Part shown: positions 54,301 to 62,061 of the stretch, one piece after another
How the letters are laid out: each line of letters opens with the position of its first letter
Numbering within the stretch: the stretch's first letter is position 1
NCBI GenBank assembly: GCA_002474345.1
Contig: DKQD01000120.1
Span: forward strand, 1-64,000
DNA length: 64,000 nt
Reading direction: 5' to 3'
Origin: Bacteriovoracaceae bacterium UBA7317
GTDB lineage: Bacteria > Bdellovibrionota > Bacteriovoracia > Bacteriovoracales > Bacteriovoracaceae
The notes under the pieces: model-generated
The model's database searches: none
What the model was told of the DNA's origin: nothing
Seen by the model: only the letters and a program-made list of their open reading frames with translations
Translations under genes and position numbers: made by a program

Positions 54301-54830
54301 GTTATTAATAAAAATTGAATACCTTGTATGAGTGCAAAAACTAATACCTGCTCTCTCATTTTTTCTGTAATGCCTTTTAAACTCGCAACCATCTTTAACT
54401 GACCAATTTTTTCAGCTGGCTTATTGGCATCTCTCTCTTCCTCAGGAACTAAAATATCGGTTACATCAGTTATAGTGGCGCCTGCCTCCATTTTTCCTGC
54501 TTTAACTCTAATTTCACCTTTTTCATCAGCAAAAGATTTAACATGAACATAAATAAAATCTGGGGTTGCAAGGATTCCTTTTATTTGACTATCAAGCTGG
54601 GAATCGTCTTCATAGAAAAGAGCCCTTCCAAGGGCCTCAAGGTTGGTTTTTTCTACGTTTGCGAAACGCTCTCTTAGATTTTTTTTAAATTCTAAGTAGT
54701 CCCTCCTCAAAGAAAGGCTGGTCCCAATTATTGAGACTATCAGACCTGAGAAGATAACCAGAAAAATTACTTTTTTGGCAATCGAGGTATCTTCCTTTCT
54801 TTTTTTAATTTCCATTCGCATATCTGTCAT
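51384..54830 (-). CDS. CheA-type membrane sensor kinase with two HPt domains
   Basis: An 1148-aa kinase. TM1 (about 19-40), periplasmic sensor (to about 165), TM2 (about 166-186), HAMP (187-240), coiled coil, PAS (about 275-395), HPt1 with FLHTLKGNARAF (His about 470), HPt2 with THSLKGCLRSS (His about 606), a helical region, and a CheA-type ATPase (HILRNALDHGLELPKERQ about 1013; IEDDGKGIDPQ; FSQKDTVDELSGRGIGMDIV about 1098-1117). No CheW-like domain. It lies 23 bp behind a CheY gene and 9 bp ahead of a histidine-kinase-like gene, so these three form an operon and probably a phosphorelay. Confidence 0.9.
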   Translation of the reverse strand: MTDMRMEIKKRKEDTSIAKKVIFLVIFSGLIVSIIGTSLSLRRDYLEFKKNLRERFANVEKTNLEALGRALFYEDDSQLDSQIKGILATPDFIYVHVKSFADEKGEIRVKAGKMEAGATITDVTDILVPEEERDANKPAEKIGQLKMVASLKGITEKMREQVLVFALIQGIQFLLITLIIYSVFRKYVSSHLQKMAHYAENFSLDDLQVGDLTLEREEQKKSDELEKLVDSFNKMKKNLQISHEKLRDYAENLEDKVKEATQEIEEEKDKVSNLLNNMKQAIFCVNGDWNVIPPVSSFTDTCFSHDILGKDIFKTLYKDVDLASEDYANLFSAYSVIFGANSLQWEMVEDHLLSKIHYNIYDSKGFVKEVKTFSVNYIPLWDENELLEKIMFNVEDVTEREKLEKEIKKEKKSNEKNISIITEMANAEIEDVENFLINARSLIDDTMALAKNPKSEKDNSVKNMFRFLHTLKGNARAFNFESISSLTHITESQVKEIQENKGDHFDKEDVGDLIDNLYFLRQEINDYGNLAKKVFRLENEFGKKLLKETHGYLTDLDNLICINLTNSEKKLSSNESIKGRREEFNNIKSKELTDEFKVQLKRTTHSLKGCLRSSSSLSIVREKVQNFETSFSLLEKLDDISLDDFSTRFIDNFIEIKDQVKTVYMQSDLNKPFAFTKSEWAELFNNIYKLTVSFKESKRNREYNIALGALIEQANKMDLLFVNKIAADLKGLTKLEDSDNIKSLFEVLWRYCSLISYLEFSKVKDHSQRKKYIEGFEKVINDEGKKLSEIESSILELDHEIILHSVLDIFIKNEIKPSYFFLEASKWLGSQDFYKLDSGLDIFLFNSSENPKLSLFRVELKTARITNNLPSKIKSLAHQGDPLAGVMELFFKNVDYYYYMKLIDFYQLVNGFFIEKQGDMNIKKVETWPVVMRNIKKLEKIIEEGNIDRIKKAVQKLKDIPILPQMSKFKTMIDDIALKLSKSVDFILDGDGVAMNKESYNLLQDAMVHILRNALDHGLELPKERQEMGKNPKGTIKVRCKENLADDSIEITIEDDGKGIDPQLIGKKAVQKGLLTEDQLKKMSDEEIIKVIFTPNFSQKDTVDELSGRGIGMDIVKENVNKIGGEVFVESKFGSGTVFVIKINDNKG

Positions 54831-54853
54831 AATAGAAATAGTTTATTTTAAGA

Positions 54854-55216
54854 TTACCTATTTAAAATTTTCTCAACCATTGTCAAAAACTTTTTGTCTG
54901 AAACTGGCTTAATCATCCAGATTGAGACGCCTGCTTCCATTCCATCTTTTCTTAGTTGTGGATTAGCTTCAGTAGTAACCATCATTATGGGAGCCGTTTC
55001 AAATGCTTCATCCTTCAGTTTTTTACACATGGACAATCCATCCATATTAGGCATATGGAGGTCAGAAATTATAAGGTCTATATCTGAGTGGTTTTTAATT
55101 AGGTCATAACCCTCAATCCCATCTCCTGCTTCTAGGATCTGATGATCCAGATCTTCCAGCAGCTCTTTCATCTTATGCCTAAAATCGTGGGAATCTTCCA
55201 CCAATAGAATTTTCAT
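54854..55216 (-). CDS. CheY-type single-domain response regulator
   Basis: A 120-aa receiver. LLVEDS gives the acidic pocket, Asp52 in IISDLHMPNMDG takes the phosphate, and MMVTTE plus IKPVS hold the Thr and Lys. It is first gene of the operon with the double-HPt kinase, its likely phosphodonor. The start is the ATG with GGAG 7 bp upstream; an in-frame TTG four codons before overlaps that ribosome site. No output domain is attached, so it acts by binding a target. Paralogue of the receiver at 43.0 kb. Confidence 0.93.
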   Translation of the reverse strand: MKILLVEDSHDFRHKMKELLEDLDHQILEAGDGIEGYDLIKNHSDIDLIISDLHMPNMDGLSMCKKLKDEAFETAPIMMVTTEANPQLRKDGMEAGVSIWMIKPVSDKKFLTMVEKILNR

Positions 55217-55400
55217 ATTATTCTCCAAAAAACCATCTTTATTAGGATTCTTATCGTTTCTTTTTTTAAAAGTTTAAATAGTTTCCAAAAAGGTTAATAA
55301 ATGTTTATTGACCGACTTTTTTCATAAACTACCTTTGTATTTAAATATTTTTTCCAGAAACTCCGACAAATTGCATAGAAGTGCCATCTTTAGGGGAAAT

Positions 55401-58400
55401 ATGAAACTTCTTTTCACTTTAACTATTTTATTTTTTTCACTCTCTTGTCCAGGTTTTTCACCCCCTAAAGCAATCAAGGGTATTATCGATTTATCCAGCA
55501 TTGACCTAAAAAAAGAAAAGCAAATTCCCTTAAACGGACAATGGAATTTTTACTGGAAAAAAATCATTAAACCCGAGGAGGTCTTAAATAAAAAATTACC
55601 CCTCCGAAGTAAATTAATAGAAGTTCCAGGGTTATGGACTTCACTAACCAAGAGCCAAAAAGATAGTAAAAAATTCCAAACTGGATATGGAAGCTACCTT
55701 CTTTATGTAAAAGGCTTAAATTACAAATCAAAATTAGGTTTTACTCTTAAGTATTTCGCAACAGCTTATTCGAGTTATATAATCACAAAAAGTGAAATTA
55801 TTCCTCTTTTTAGAATTGGAAAAGTTGGCAAAAGCGAAGAAGAGTCTATTCCAACAACAGCCACAAGAATAGCTGAATTAAATATCAAGGAAAGTGAATT
55901 CTATATACTTATCCAGTCATCTAATTATCATTACAGAACAGGCGGTTTTTTTAATCCTTTTCTTATAGGGACATCAAAAAGCATTAATGAAAAAGTTATA
56001 AGTAACTTCTTAAAGTCCTTTTTTCTCATGGGAGTTATACTAATAATGTCCCTTTATCACTTTGGATTATATAGCTTAAGAAGAAAAGACCTTGGAAGCT
56101 TTTGGTTTGGAGTTCTTTGTTTCGTATTGTTCTTGAGAGAGGGAACAACAGAAACCTTTTTGATGCAGTTTGTGGATCAGTCATCTTTTTTATTCCACCT
56201 TAATTCAAAACTAGAATATTCGACAATGTTTTTAGGAAGTGCCGTATTCCTCACATTCCTTAATGAAATTTTGAAAGATTATTTTAGCAAAAAGATAATA
56301 CTTTTCTACTGGATATCTGGTGTCATTTACACACTCATTATGCTTTTTACATCTCCAGCAATATATACAAAAACAATATTCCTTACATCGAGTCAATTCA
56401 TTTCTTTTACCTGTATTCTTTATGCAATAATAAATATTTTTAGGGCCGCTCTAAAAAAAGCGGAATATTCCAGAATCCTTGCTCTGGCCATTGGTTTTTT
56501 AGTTTTTGGAGCGACCTACGATATTCTCGTTACAAAAGACATATTTCCCCCGCCTTTTATAATGCCGTACACATTTATAGTTTTTATTTTTATACAAAGT
56601 TATATTCTAGCAACTAAATTTTCTCATGCTTACAATACAGCTGAGGCCCTTAGTAAAGATTTGGAAAAGGAGGTTGTCTTTAGGACAAAAGAAGCTGTTT
56701 CTGCAAAAGAATTGGCCCAGTTGTCAGAAAAGAATATTTCGAACCTTCTAAATAATATGAGGCAATCCGTCTTCACGATTAATAATGAAAGAAAAGTAAT
56801 GACACCGGTTTCTCGCTTTACTTATGATATTTTTGAAACAAATATCGAAGGAAAAGGCGTTTTTGATCATATTTATGCCTCGATTGATGAGTCTTCAGAG
56901 CTTTATTCTACTATTGATAATGTTTTTAACATGGTTTTTCTTTCTGATGAGTTTCAATGGGACTTATCAGAGGACTACCTACCAAGGCGAGTTATTTTTA
57001 GGAATCATAATGATGATGATAAAACTGAAAAAATTCTTAAAGTGGCCTACACTCCTTTATGGAACGATAAAGAGAGTTTAGAAAGAATTATGTTTATTGT
57101 TGAAGATATTACAGAAATAGAAAAATTAGAAAAAGAGATGAATGAACAAAAGTCAGCTGCGACCAAAAATATTCAAATGCTTCAGGAGATGGCGTCTTCA
57201 AACAAAGATGACCTAAGTATGTTTTTTTCGAACGCCTTAAAATTAACAGCTGATTCAATTGAATCCACAAAGACTTATAGAGAAAACATTCCACTAAAAG
57301 TGGATTTTCCAGAGTTAGAAAAACTTTTTAGAAACCTTCATACCATAAAAGGTAACTCAAGAATTTTTGGATTATCCTTAATTTCATCGTTTGTGCATAA
57401 CTTAGAGAGTGATGTACATGAATTTAAGGAGTTAAAAAATATTAATAAAAAACCAGACATTAATAGCATCGATGATTTTATTCAAAACCTTTACAGTTTG
57501 CAAGGCCAGGTGAATGATTATATGAGAGTTGGCCAAGAAGTATTTGACCTCAACTTTTCAGAAGATAAAAAGTTTAAACATGAGCTTCAACAATATTTAA
57601 TTGAACTTGAATTCCTTTTTCAAGACAGTATAGATAGGCCTTTAGAACAAATGGAAAACCCTCAATTTAAAGACAAAATAATTGAGTTGAAAAAAATAAA
57701 ATCTTTTCCAGATGATATCCACCTACTTAAATTAAACCTCCATACAATAAAAGGGGTTTCCAGATCTATAGGTGAAAGAGACATTTCCGATTATATTCAC
57801 TCTATTGAGAATGGCGTCCAAATGCTTATCCAATCAGATAAAATGAGCAAAGATAAATTTAATGAAATATTCAAAATACCTTTATTTAAAGTTTACAACC
57901 TTGGTAAGTCTCTTTATTTTAAAACAAATATGCACAAAGATAAGCATCAGATTACTCATGATGGATGGGTGAAAATTTTCCTCGAAACTTATACTTTTTC
58001 AAATAATCTTGCCCTTCACTATTTTCAAAATAAATTGGATGATCACGATTTAAAGATAAGCCTGGAAGCAATAAGCATTACTTCCAGAGAATATGGGTTG
58101 GATTTAATCAACAGAATTGTAAAAAAGGCGTTTCATGCTCTTGATCGAAATGAGTCTATAGAAGACGTCATATTTCCCTATTGCATAGAAATGTGGTCAT
58201 ATCTATCATTAATTTCTCTTTTTGACTTTGAAAAGAATGGGGACTTAAAGAGTGCATCCAAAGTTTTTGACCACTTTCATGAAAACGATTTTAATCTAGA
58301 TGAATCAGGTAATATAGGAAAAACAATTTTCACTTCTTTTTTAAGAACAATTTTTAGCGAAAAGCTTGCGACCAAAGAAGAGTTTTTAAAGCTTATGGAA

Positions 58401-59384
58401 ATATGCCTTCAATGTGGACCTAAAGGGGTTTTAAAAGCGTTTATACCACAAAGGCCATTTCATCATTTATTGCCCGACATTCTCAATGAACTTGAGGATG
58501 ATTTTAATGCAGAAAGAATTTACAGAATAATTAAAAAAGAAGATGGAAAAGAATCATATTTTTTTACCTACCTTAGTAATTTTGTTAATAAAAAAAGTGA
58601 TTACTATCTAAGACTTATAGAAACTTTAACTCTTTTAAGGTCTTTTACAGAATTTGATGATGAATCGAAAGAAGTCATTATGCCCCAGGTGGTTGAGGTT
58701 CTTTTAGATAATTTTAACCAATTCAAAAAAACAATAGAAGAAATTGAAGAAGACAAAAAAGTTAAAGACCTAAAAAGGTTCCACTATCAATTTGATCGTC
58801 TTCTAGATATGCCAGTTAAGTATTCATTCGTACGTTTTAAAAGTGTTGTAAAGGAGCTCTCACGAGACCTTGGAAAAAAAGTTAAATTTATTATATCTGG
58901 TGATCAAGGTTCTCTTAATAGAGATAAACTAAATTTACTTTTGGACTCCATGATTCACTTAATAAGGAACTCATTAGATCATGGAATAGAGACACCAAAA
59001 AGCAGAGTCTTATTTGGTAAAGAAGAGTTTGGTACCCTTGAAATAGAATGCCTAGAAAAAAAGGATCAATCCCTTAGAATTTCCATAAGAGACGATGGTA
59101 AAGGTGTTAATCCTGATGCAATTGTCGAAAAAGGAATAAAAGAAGGGTTAATAACAAAACAACAAGCTAAAAAGATGAATGATCAGGAAAAGGTTTCTCT
59201 TATCTTTTTACCAAACTTTAGTACAAAAAGTGTCACGACTGAGGTCTCAGGAAGAGGTGTTGGCATGGATGTAGTCAAAAAGAACCTTGAAACCATTGGG
59301 GCAGAATTGACCCTCAACAATACCCCCGGTAAAGGCACAGAGTTTATTATAGAATTAAATAATAACAACAAGCTTGTCTCCTAA
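55401..59384 (+). CDS. 7TMR-DISM sensor kinase of CheA type with two HPt domains
   Basis: A 1327-aa sensor kinase. Signal peptide (1-20), then a jelly-roll region with LNGQWNFYWKKIIKPEEV (about 41-58), the 7TMR-DISM hallmark, seven membrane helices (about 205-430), coiled coil, PAS (about 455-580), HPt1 LHTIKGNSRIFG (His about 648), HPt2 LHTIKGVSRSIG (His about 780), and CheA-type ATPase (HLIRNSLDHGIETPKS about 1183; RDDGKGVNP; FSTKSVTTEVSGRGVGMDVV about 1272-1291). The ATG behind AGGGGAAAT is chosen over a TTG 31 codons earlier, which has no ribosome site and would bury the signal peptide. Divergent from the CheY operon, whose kinase shares its whole cytoplasmic layout. Confidence 0.9.
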   Translation: MKLLFTLTILFFSLSCPGFSPPKAIKGIIDLSSIDLKKEKQIPLNGQWNFYWKKIIKPEEVLNKKLPLRSKLIEVPGLWTSLTKSQKDSKKFQTGYGSYLLYVKGLNYKSKLGFTLKYFATAYSSYIITKSEIIPLFRIGKVGKSEEESIPTTATRIAELNIKESEFYILIQSSNYHYRTGGFFNPFLIGTSKSINEKVISNFLKSFFLMGVILIMSLYHFGLYSLRRKDLGSFWFGVLCFVLFLREGTTETFLMQFVDQSSFLFHLNSKLEYSTMFLGSAVFLTFLNEILKDYFSKKIILFYWISGVIYTLIMLFTSPAIYTKTIFLTSSQFISFTCILYAIINIFRAALKKAEYSRILALAIGFLVFGATYDILVTKDIFPPPFIMPYTFIVFIFIQSYILATKFSHAYNTAEALSKDLEKEVVFRTKEAVSAKELAQLSEKNISNLLNNMRQSVFTINNERKVMTPVSRFTYDIFETNIEGKGVFDHIYASIDESSELYSTIDNVFNMVFLSDEFQWDLSEDYLPRRVIFRNHNDDDKTEKILKVAYTPLWNDKESLERIMFIVEDITEIEKLEKEMNEQKSAATKNIQMLQEMASSNKDDLSMFFSNALKLTADSIESTKTYRENIPLKVDFPELEKLFRNLHTIKGNSRIFGLSLISSFVHNLESDVHEFKELKNINKKPDINSIDDFIQNLYSLQGQVNDYMRVGQEVFDLNFSEDKKFKHELQQYLIELEFLFQDSIDRPLEQMENPQFKDKIIELKKIKSFPDDIHLLKLNLHTIKGVSRSIGERDISDYIHSIENGVQMLIQSDKMSKDKFNEIFKIPLFKVYNLGKSLYFKTNMHKDKHQITHDGWVKIFLETYTFSNNLALHYFQNKLDDHDLKISLEAISITSREYGLDLINRIVKKAFHALDRNESIEDVIFPYCIEMWSYLSLISLFDFEKNGDLKSASKVFDHFHENDFNLDESGNIGKTIFTSFLRTIFSEKLATKEEFLKLMEICLQCGPKGVLKAFIPQRPFHHLLPDILNELEDDFNAERIYRIIKKEDGKESYFFTYLSNFVNKKSDYYLRLIETLTLLRSFTEFDDESKEVIMPQVVEVLLDNFNQFKKTIEEIEEDKKVKDLKRFHYQFDRLLDMPVKYSFVRFKSVVKELSRDLGKKVKFIISGDQGSLNRDKLNLLLDSMIHLIRNSLDHGIETPKSRVLFGKEEFGTLEIECLEKKDQSLRISIRDDGKGVNPDAIVEKGIKEGLITKQQAKKMNDQEKVSLIFLPNFSTKSVTTEVSGRGVGMDVVKKNLETIGAELTLNNTPGKGTEFIIELNNNNKLVS

Positions 59385-59486
59385 TTTTAATGTTCAATAG
59401 CTCCAAATTAAACTATGCATAATGACAAGACCTCTTCTTTTCATTAGCTTGCCCCTTCAAATTGCAAAGAAACGAATTAAAATATA

Positions 59487-60611
59487 ATGAAAATTTGGCT
59501 TTTAGACCCCTATTTTACAGGATCTCACAAGAAGTGGGCCCTTGAATACCAAAAATACTCTTCCCATGAAGTAACACTTTTAACTTTAAAAGGTCGGCAT
59601 TGGAAATGGCGTATGCATGGGGGCTCTATCAGTCTCGCAAAAATGGCGCTTGATAAAAAAGAAAAGCCTGATCTTTTTCTGGCGACTTCTATGATGGATA
59701 TAACAACATTCTTGGCCCTAACAAGAAATACTTTTAAAAATGTGAAAGTGGCACTCTACTTTCATGAAAATCAATGGAGTTACCCACTCTCCCCCAACGA
59801 TAATGATCCCAAATACCAAAGAGATCATCACTATGGTTTCATTCAGTATGCTTCTGCTTTAAGTGCCGATGCTCTATTTTTTAACTCCTCATTTAATCTA
59901 GAAAAGTTTATAGAAGGCTCTTCAAAATTTCTCAAAAGTATGAGGGACTTTCGTGAATTAGATACAATTTCCACCATCAGAAAAAAATCATTCGTTCTTC
60001 CTCTAGGCCTAGACCTTAAAAAGTTTGATTCATTTCAAGATTTTTCTAAGCCTAGCGAACATAAAAAAAAATCTGCTCCATTAATTCTTTGGAACCATAG
60101 ATGGGAACATGACAAAAACCCTGAGTTTTTTTTTAATACGCTCTTTAAACTTGATAAGGATAAAATAGATTTCAACCTGGCCCTTTTGGGGGAAAACAGA
60201 GGTGGCAAAGTACCACACGTTTTTAAGAAGGCCAAAGATTATTTTGGTGATAGAGTTCTTGTTTGTGGGCATCAAGAACGTTTCGAAGATTATGCCTCTT
60301 GGCTTTGGAAATCAGACATTTCATACATAACCTCTAACCACGACTTCTTCGGTGTAAGTGCGGTAGAGGCCCTATATTGTCATTGCTTTCCAATATATCC
60401 AAAAAGACTCGCCTACCCAGAACACTTTGGAGATGAATTTCAACACCACCTATATTCGGATGATAAAGAAGGTCAACAAGCTTTAAAAAAAGCCCTTTTA
60501 GAATTTCCTTTTTATGAAAAGATACCCTCAAATAAAGCGAAGGAGTATGACTGGAGCAAGATGGCCCTAATCTATGATAATAAATTTTCTAATTTAAATA
60601 GTAGTTGCTAA
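59487..60611 (+). CDS. tRNA-queuosine alpha-mannosyltransferase (QTMAN/GTDC1) homologue
   Basis: A 374-aa GT-B glycosyltransferase. The N-terminal DUF3524 domain begins IWLLDPYFTGSHKKWALEY and contains ALYFHENQWSYPLSP and YGFIQYASALSADALFFNS; the C-terminal half (about 190-350) has ILWNHRWEHDKNPEFFF and HDFFGVSAVEALYCHCFPIYPKRLAYPE. These are the blocks of GTDC1, which in animals transfers mannose to queuosine in tRNA-Asp. A bacterial member may act on queuosine or another target. The ribosome site is weak, but the start fits the family. It stands alone between the sensor kinase gene and the mini-lipoprotein cluster. Confidence 0.88.
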   Translation: MKIWLLDPYFTGSHKKWALEYQKYSSHEVTLLTLKGRHWKWRMHGGSISLAKMALDKKEKPDLFLATSMMDITTFLALTRNTFKNVKVALYFHENQWSYPLSPNDNDPKYQRDHHYGFIQYASALSADALFFNSSFNLEKFIEGSSKFLKSMRDFRELDTISTIRKKSFVLPLGLDLKKFDSFQDFSKPSEHKKKSAPLILWNHRWEHDKNPEFFFNTLFKLDKDKIDFNLALLGENRGGKVPHVFKKAKDYFGDRVLVCGHQERFEDYASWLWKSDISYITSNHDFFGVSAVEALYCHCFPIYPKRLAYPEHFGDEFQHHLYSDDKEGQQALKKALLEFPFYEKIPSNKAKEYDWSKMALIYDNKFSNLNSSC

Positions 60612-60615
60612 TTTA

Positions 60616-60789
60616 TCAATGCTCAACAAGAACGCTAGGGTCTCCACCACGTTCAACTTGGCAATAATCCCAATAAAGAGATACTCTTTTGCAGTTTTTT
60701 AATTTAACAACTCTAGTTTCAAGCTGATAAATCGCACAACCTGAAAACATTGAGAGTCCTAAAAACAGAAGCAATAGATTTTTAATCAT
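60616..60789 (-). CDS. 57-aa lipoprotein
   Basis: A small lipoprotein. Residues 1-18 form a signal peptide ending FSGC, so Cys18 would be lipidated; the mature part of about 40 residues has two Cys (KNCKR, WDYCQV) fit for one disulfide. GAGGACTTGAAG precedes the ATG. Third and last of three short lipoprotein genes in a row, 15 bp after the previous one. Its stop lies 4 bp from the end of the opposite mannosyltransferase gene. No family recognised. Confidence 0.75.
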   Translation of the reverse strand: MIKNLLLLFLGLSMFSGCAIYQLETRVVKLKNCKRVSLYWDYCQVERGGDPSVLVEH

Positions 60790-60804
60790 TCTTCAAGTCC
60801 TCAA

Positions 60805-60975
60805 TTACCAGCAGAATTTATCAAAACACTTACGTGGACCATAGTGGTTGTAACACTTCTTTGAAAATAGACTACCCTCACAAATAGTGCCATTTCCTGG
60901 AAAGGTATAACGGCTTGTACTTCCGCAAGAACTAAGAAGAAGTGATAATCCTACAATTGCTAAAAATTTTTTCAT
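60805..60975 (-). CDS. 56-aa Cys-rich lipoprotein
   Basis: A small lipoprotein with signal peptide ending LSSC (Cys17). The mature part has four further Cys (TICEG, KKCYN, RKCFD, KFCW*), enough for two disulfides, and ends in Cys-Trp. AAAAGGAAGG precedes the ATG. Middle gene of the three-lipoprotein cluster, 42 bp after the first and 15 bp before the third. Such tiny Cys-rich lipoproteins may be toxins of the entericidin kind or structural; nothing decides here. Confidence 0.75.
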   Translation of the reverse strand: MKKFLAIVGLSLLLSSCGSTSRYTFPGNGTICEGSLFSKKCYNHYGPRKCFDKFCW

Positions 60976-61017
60976 GCTCTTTTCCTTCCTTTTAAGATTT
61001 ACCTTATTATTTAAAAA

Positions 61018-61170
61018 TTAATTTAAATGAAGGCAGTCCGTTGCAGGAACCATAAAGTGGTAACGGTAACAAACAGCATCCGATCGCGATTTATCGTAAA
61101 AACGATTTTGTTTCGAGCTACATGAACTCACCATTAGAGTTATCAAAAGTGTTGCTAGAAGGGTTTTCAT
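61018..61170 (-). CDS. 50-aa lipoprotein
   Basis: A small lipoprotein: signal peptide 1-15 ending MVSSC, mature part of about 35 residues with two Cys (AVCYR, TDCLH) and several aromatic residues. AAAGGACTTC precedes the ATG; a longer in-frame reading upstream has no ribosome site and would mask the signal peptide. First gene of the three-lipoprotein cluster. Function unknown. Confidence 0.75.
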   Translation of the reverse strand: MKTLLATLLITLMVSSCSSKQNRFYDKSRSDAVCYRYHFMVPATDCLHLN

Positions 61171-61512
61171 AATGAAGTCCTTTAATGTTAAATTGAGCTT
61201 AAGTCTAACTAGCACAAACTTTAGCTGCTCTACAGGCAATCAGTTGCACCGTGTAATTTTTAAACCCTTTTAACCTAAGGAGCAGGAGGCTTTGCTTTAT
61301 ATGGGCCCTAATGAAACGAATTGAATCATTAAGTGGAGGGCTTTCAGGTTAATTTTTCAGACTTTTTTTTCAGAAAAAGGCGAAGTTTCGACTACTTAGG
61401 ATATTTTTTCTATTTTTAAACAGACAATAGTTAGACAACTAAAACATTTTTTTTTATGTAAGGTCATCCTGATGTAATAAATAACCTCATTTCAAAGCCC
61501 AAAGGAGGTAAA
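61171..61512. other. 342-bp divergent intergenic region
   Basis: Lies between the leftward lipoprotein cluster and the rightward lipocalin gene and must hold both promoters. AT-rich near the lipocalin with long T runs. I found no consensus promoter pair, hairpin or open frame that convinces. Confidence 0.4.
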
Positions 61513-62061
61513 ATGCTAAAATCATTAAAAAGACTCTCTGCGAGCATCTTTTTTCTCTCTCTCACTGTTTCACCAAGTCTTGAGGCTTCAAGCGGCCGCC
61601 AGATCTTAAGACCTGTTGATAATGTCCAAATCGAAAGGTTTATGGGGCAATGGTATGTCATTTCTCATATTCCAACATTTATTGAGAGGAAGTCTTATAA
61701 TGCCGTTGAGACGTATAGTATGAACGAAGATGGCCAAATTGATGTTACTTTTACCTATAGAAAGGGTTCTTTTGATGGCCCAAAAAGAAAATTAATGCCA
61801 AAAGCCTTTCTAAAAAAAGGTGGAAAAGCCTCAGAATGGGATATTCAATTACTTTGGCCTTTTTGGAGTGACTACCAAATCATTGACCTTGATGTTGACT
61901 ACCAGTGGACTATCATTGGTGTTCCAAGTAAGAGGTATGCCTGGATTATGGCCAGAAAGCCTTTTATGGACAGAGACCTACATAGAAAACTTGTCATAAA
62001 ACTTAAGGATTCTGGGTATAACATTAGAAAGTTGAGAATAGTCCCACACAAGTGGGACTAA
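61513..62061 (+). CDS. Secreted lipocalin (Blc-like)
   Basis: A 182-aa exported beta-barrel protein. Signal peptide about 1-25 (ending LEA), then VDNVQIERFMGQWYVISHIP with the lipocalin GxW (about 45-47), ERKSYNAVETYSMNEDGQIDVTFTYRKGSFDG, and YAWIMARKPFMDRDLHRKLV with the conserved Arg near the last strand, as in Blc/apolipoprotein D. Unlike E. coli Blc there is no lipobox, so it should be soluble in the periplasm or released. It would bind a fatty acid, lysophospholipid or similar. AAAGGAGG precedes the ATG. Its stop overlaps the end of folE2 by 4 bp. Confidence 0.88.
   Translation: MLKSLKRLSASIFFLSLTVSPSLEASSGRQILRPVDNVQIERFMGQWYVISHIPTFIERKSYNAVETYSMNEDGQIDVTFTYRKGSFDGPKRKLMPKAFLKKGGKASEWDIQLLWPFWSDYQIIDLDVDYQWTIIGVPSKRYAWIMARKPFMDRDLHRKLVIKLKDSGYNIRKLRIVPHKWD

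Noticed and set aside
59462-59488. TTGCAA and TATAAT just before the mannosyltransferase gene.
   Set aside because: TATAAT overlaps the start codon and the spacer is only 15 bp, so transcription would start inside the gene.
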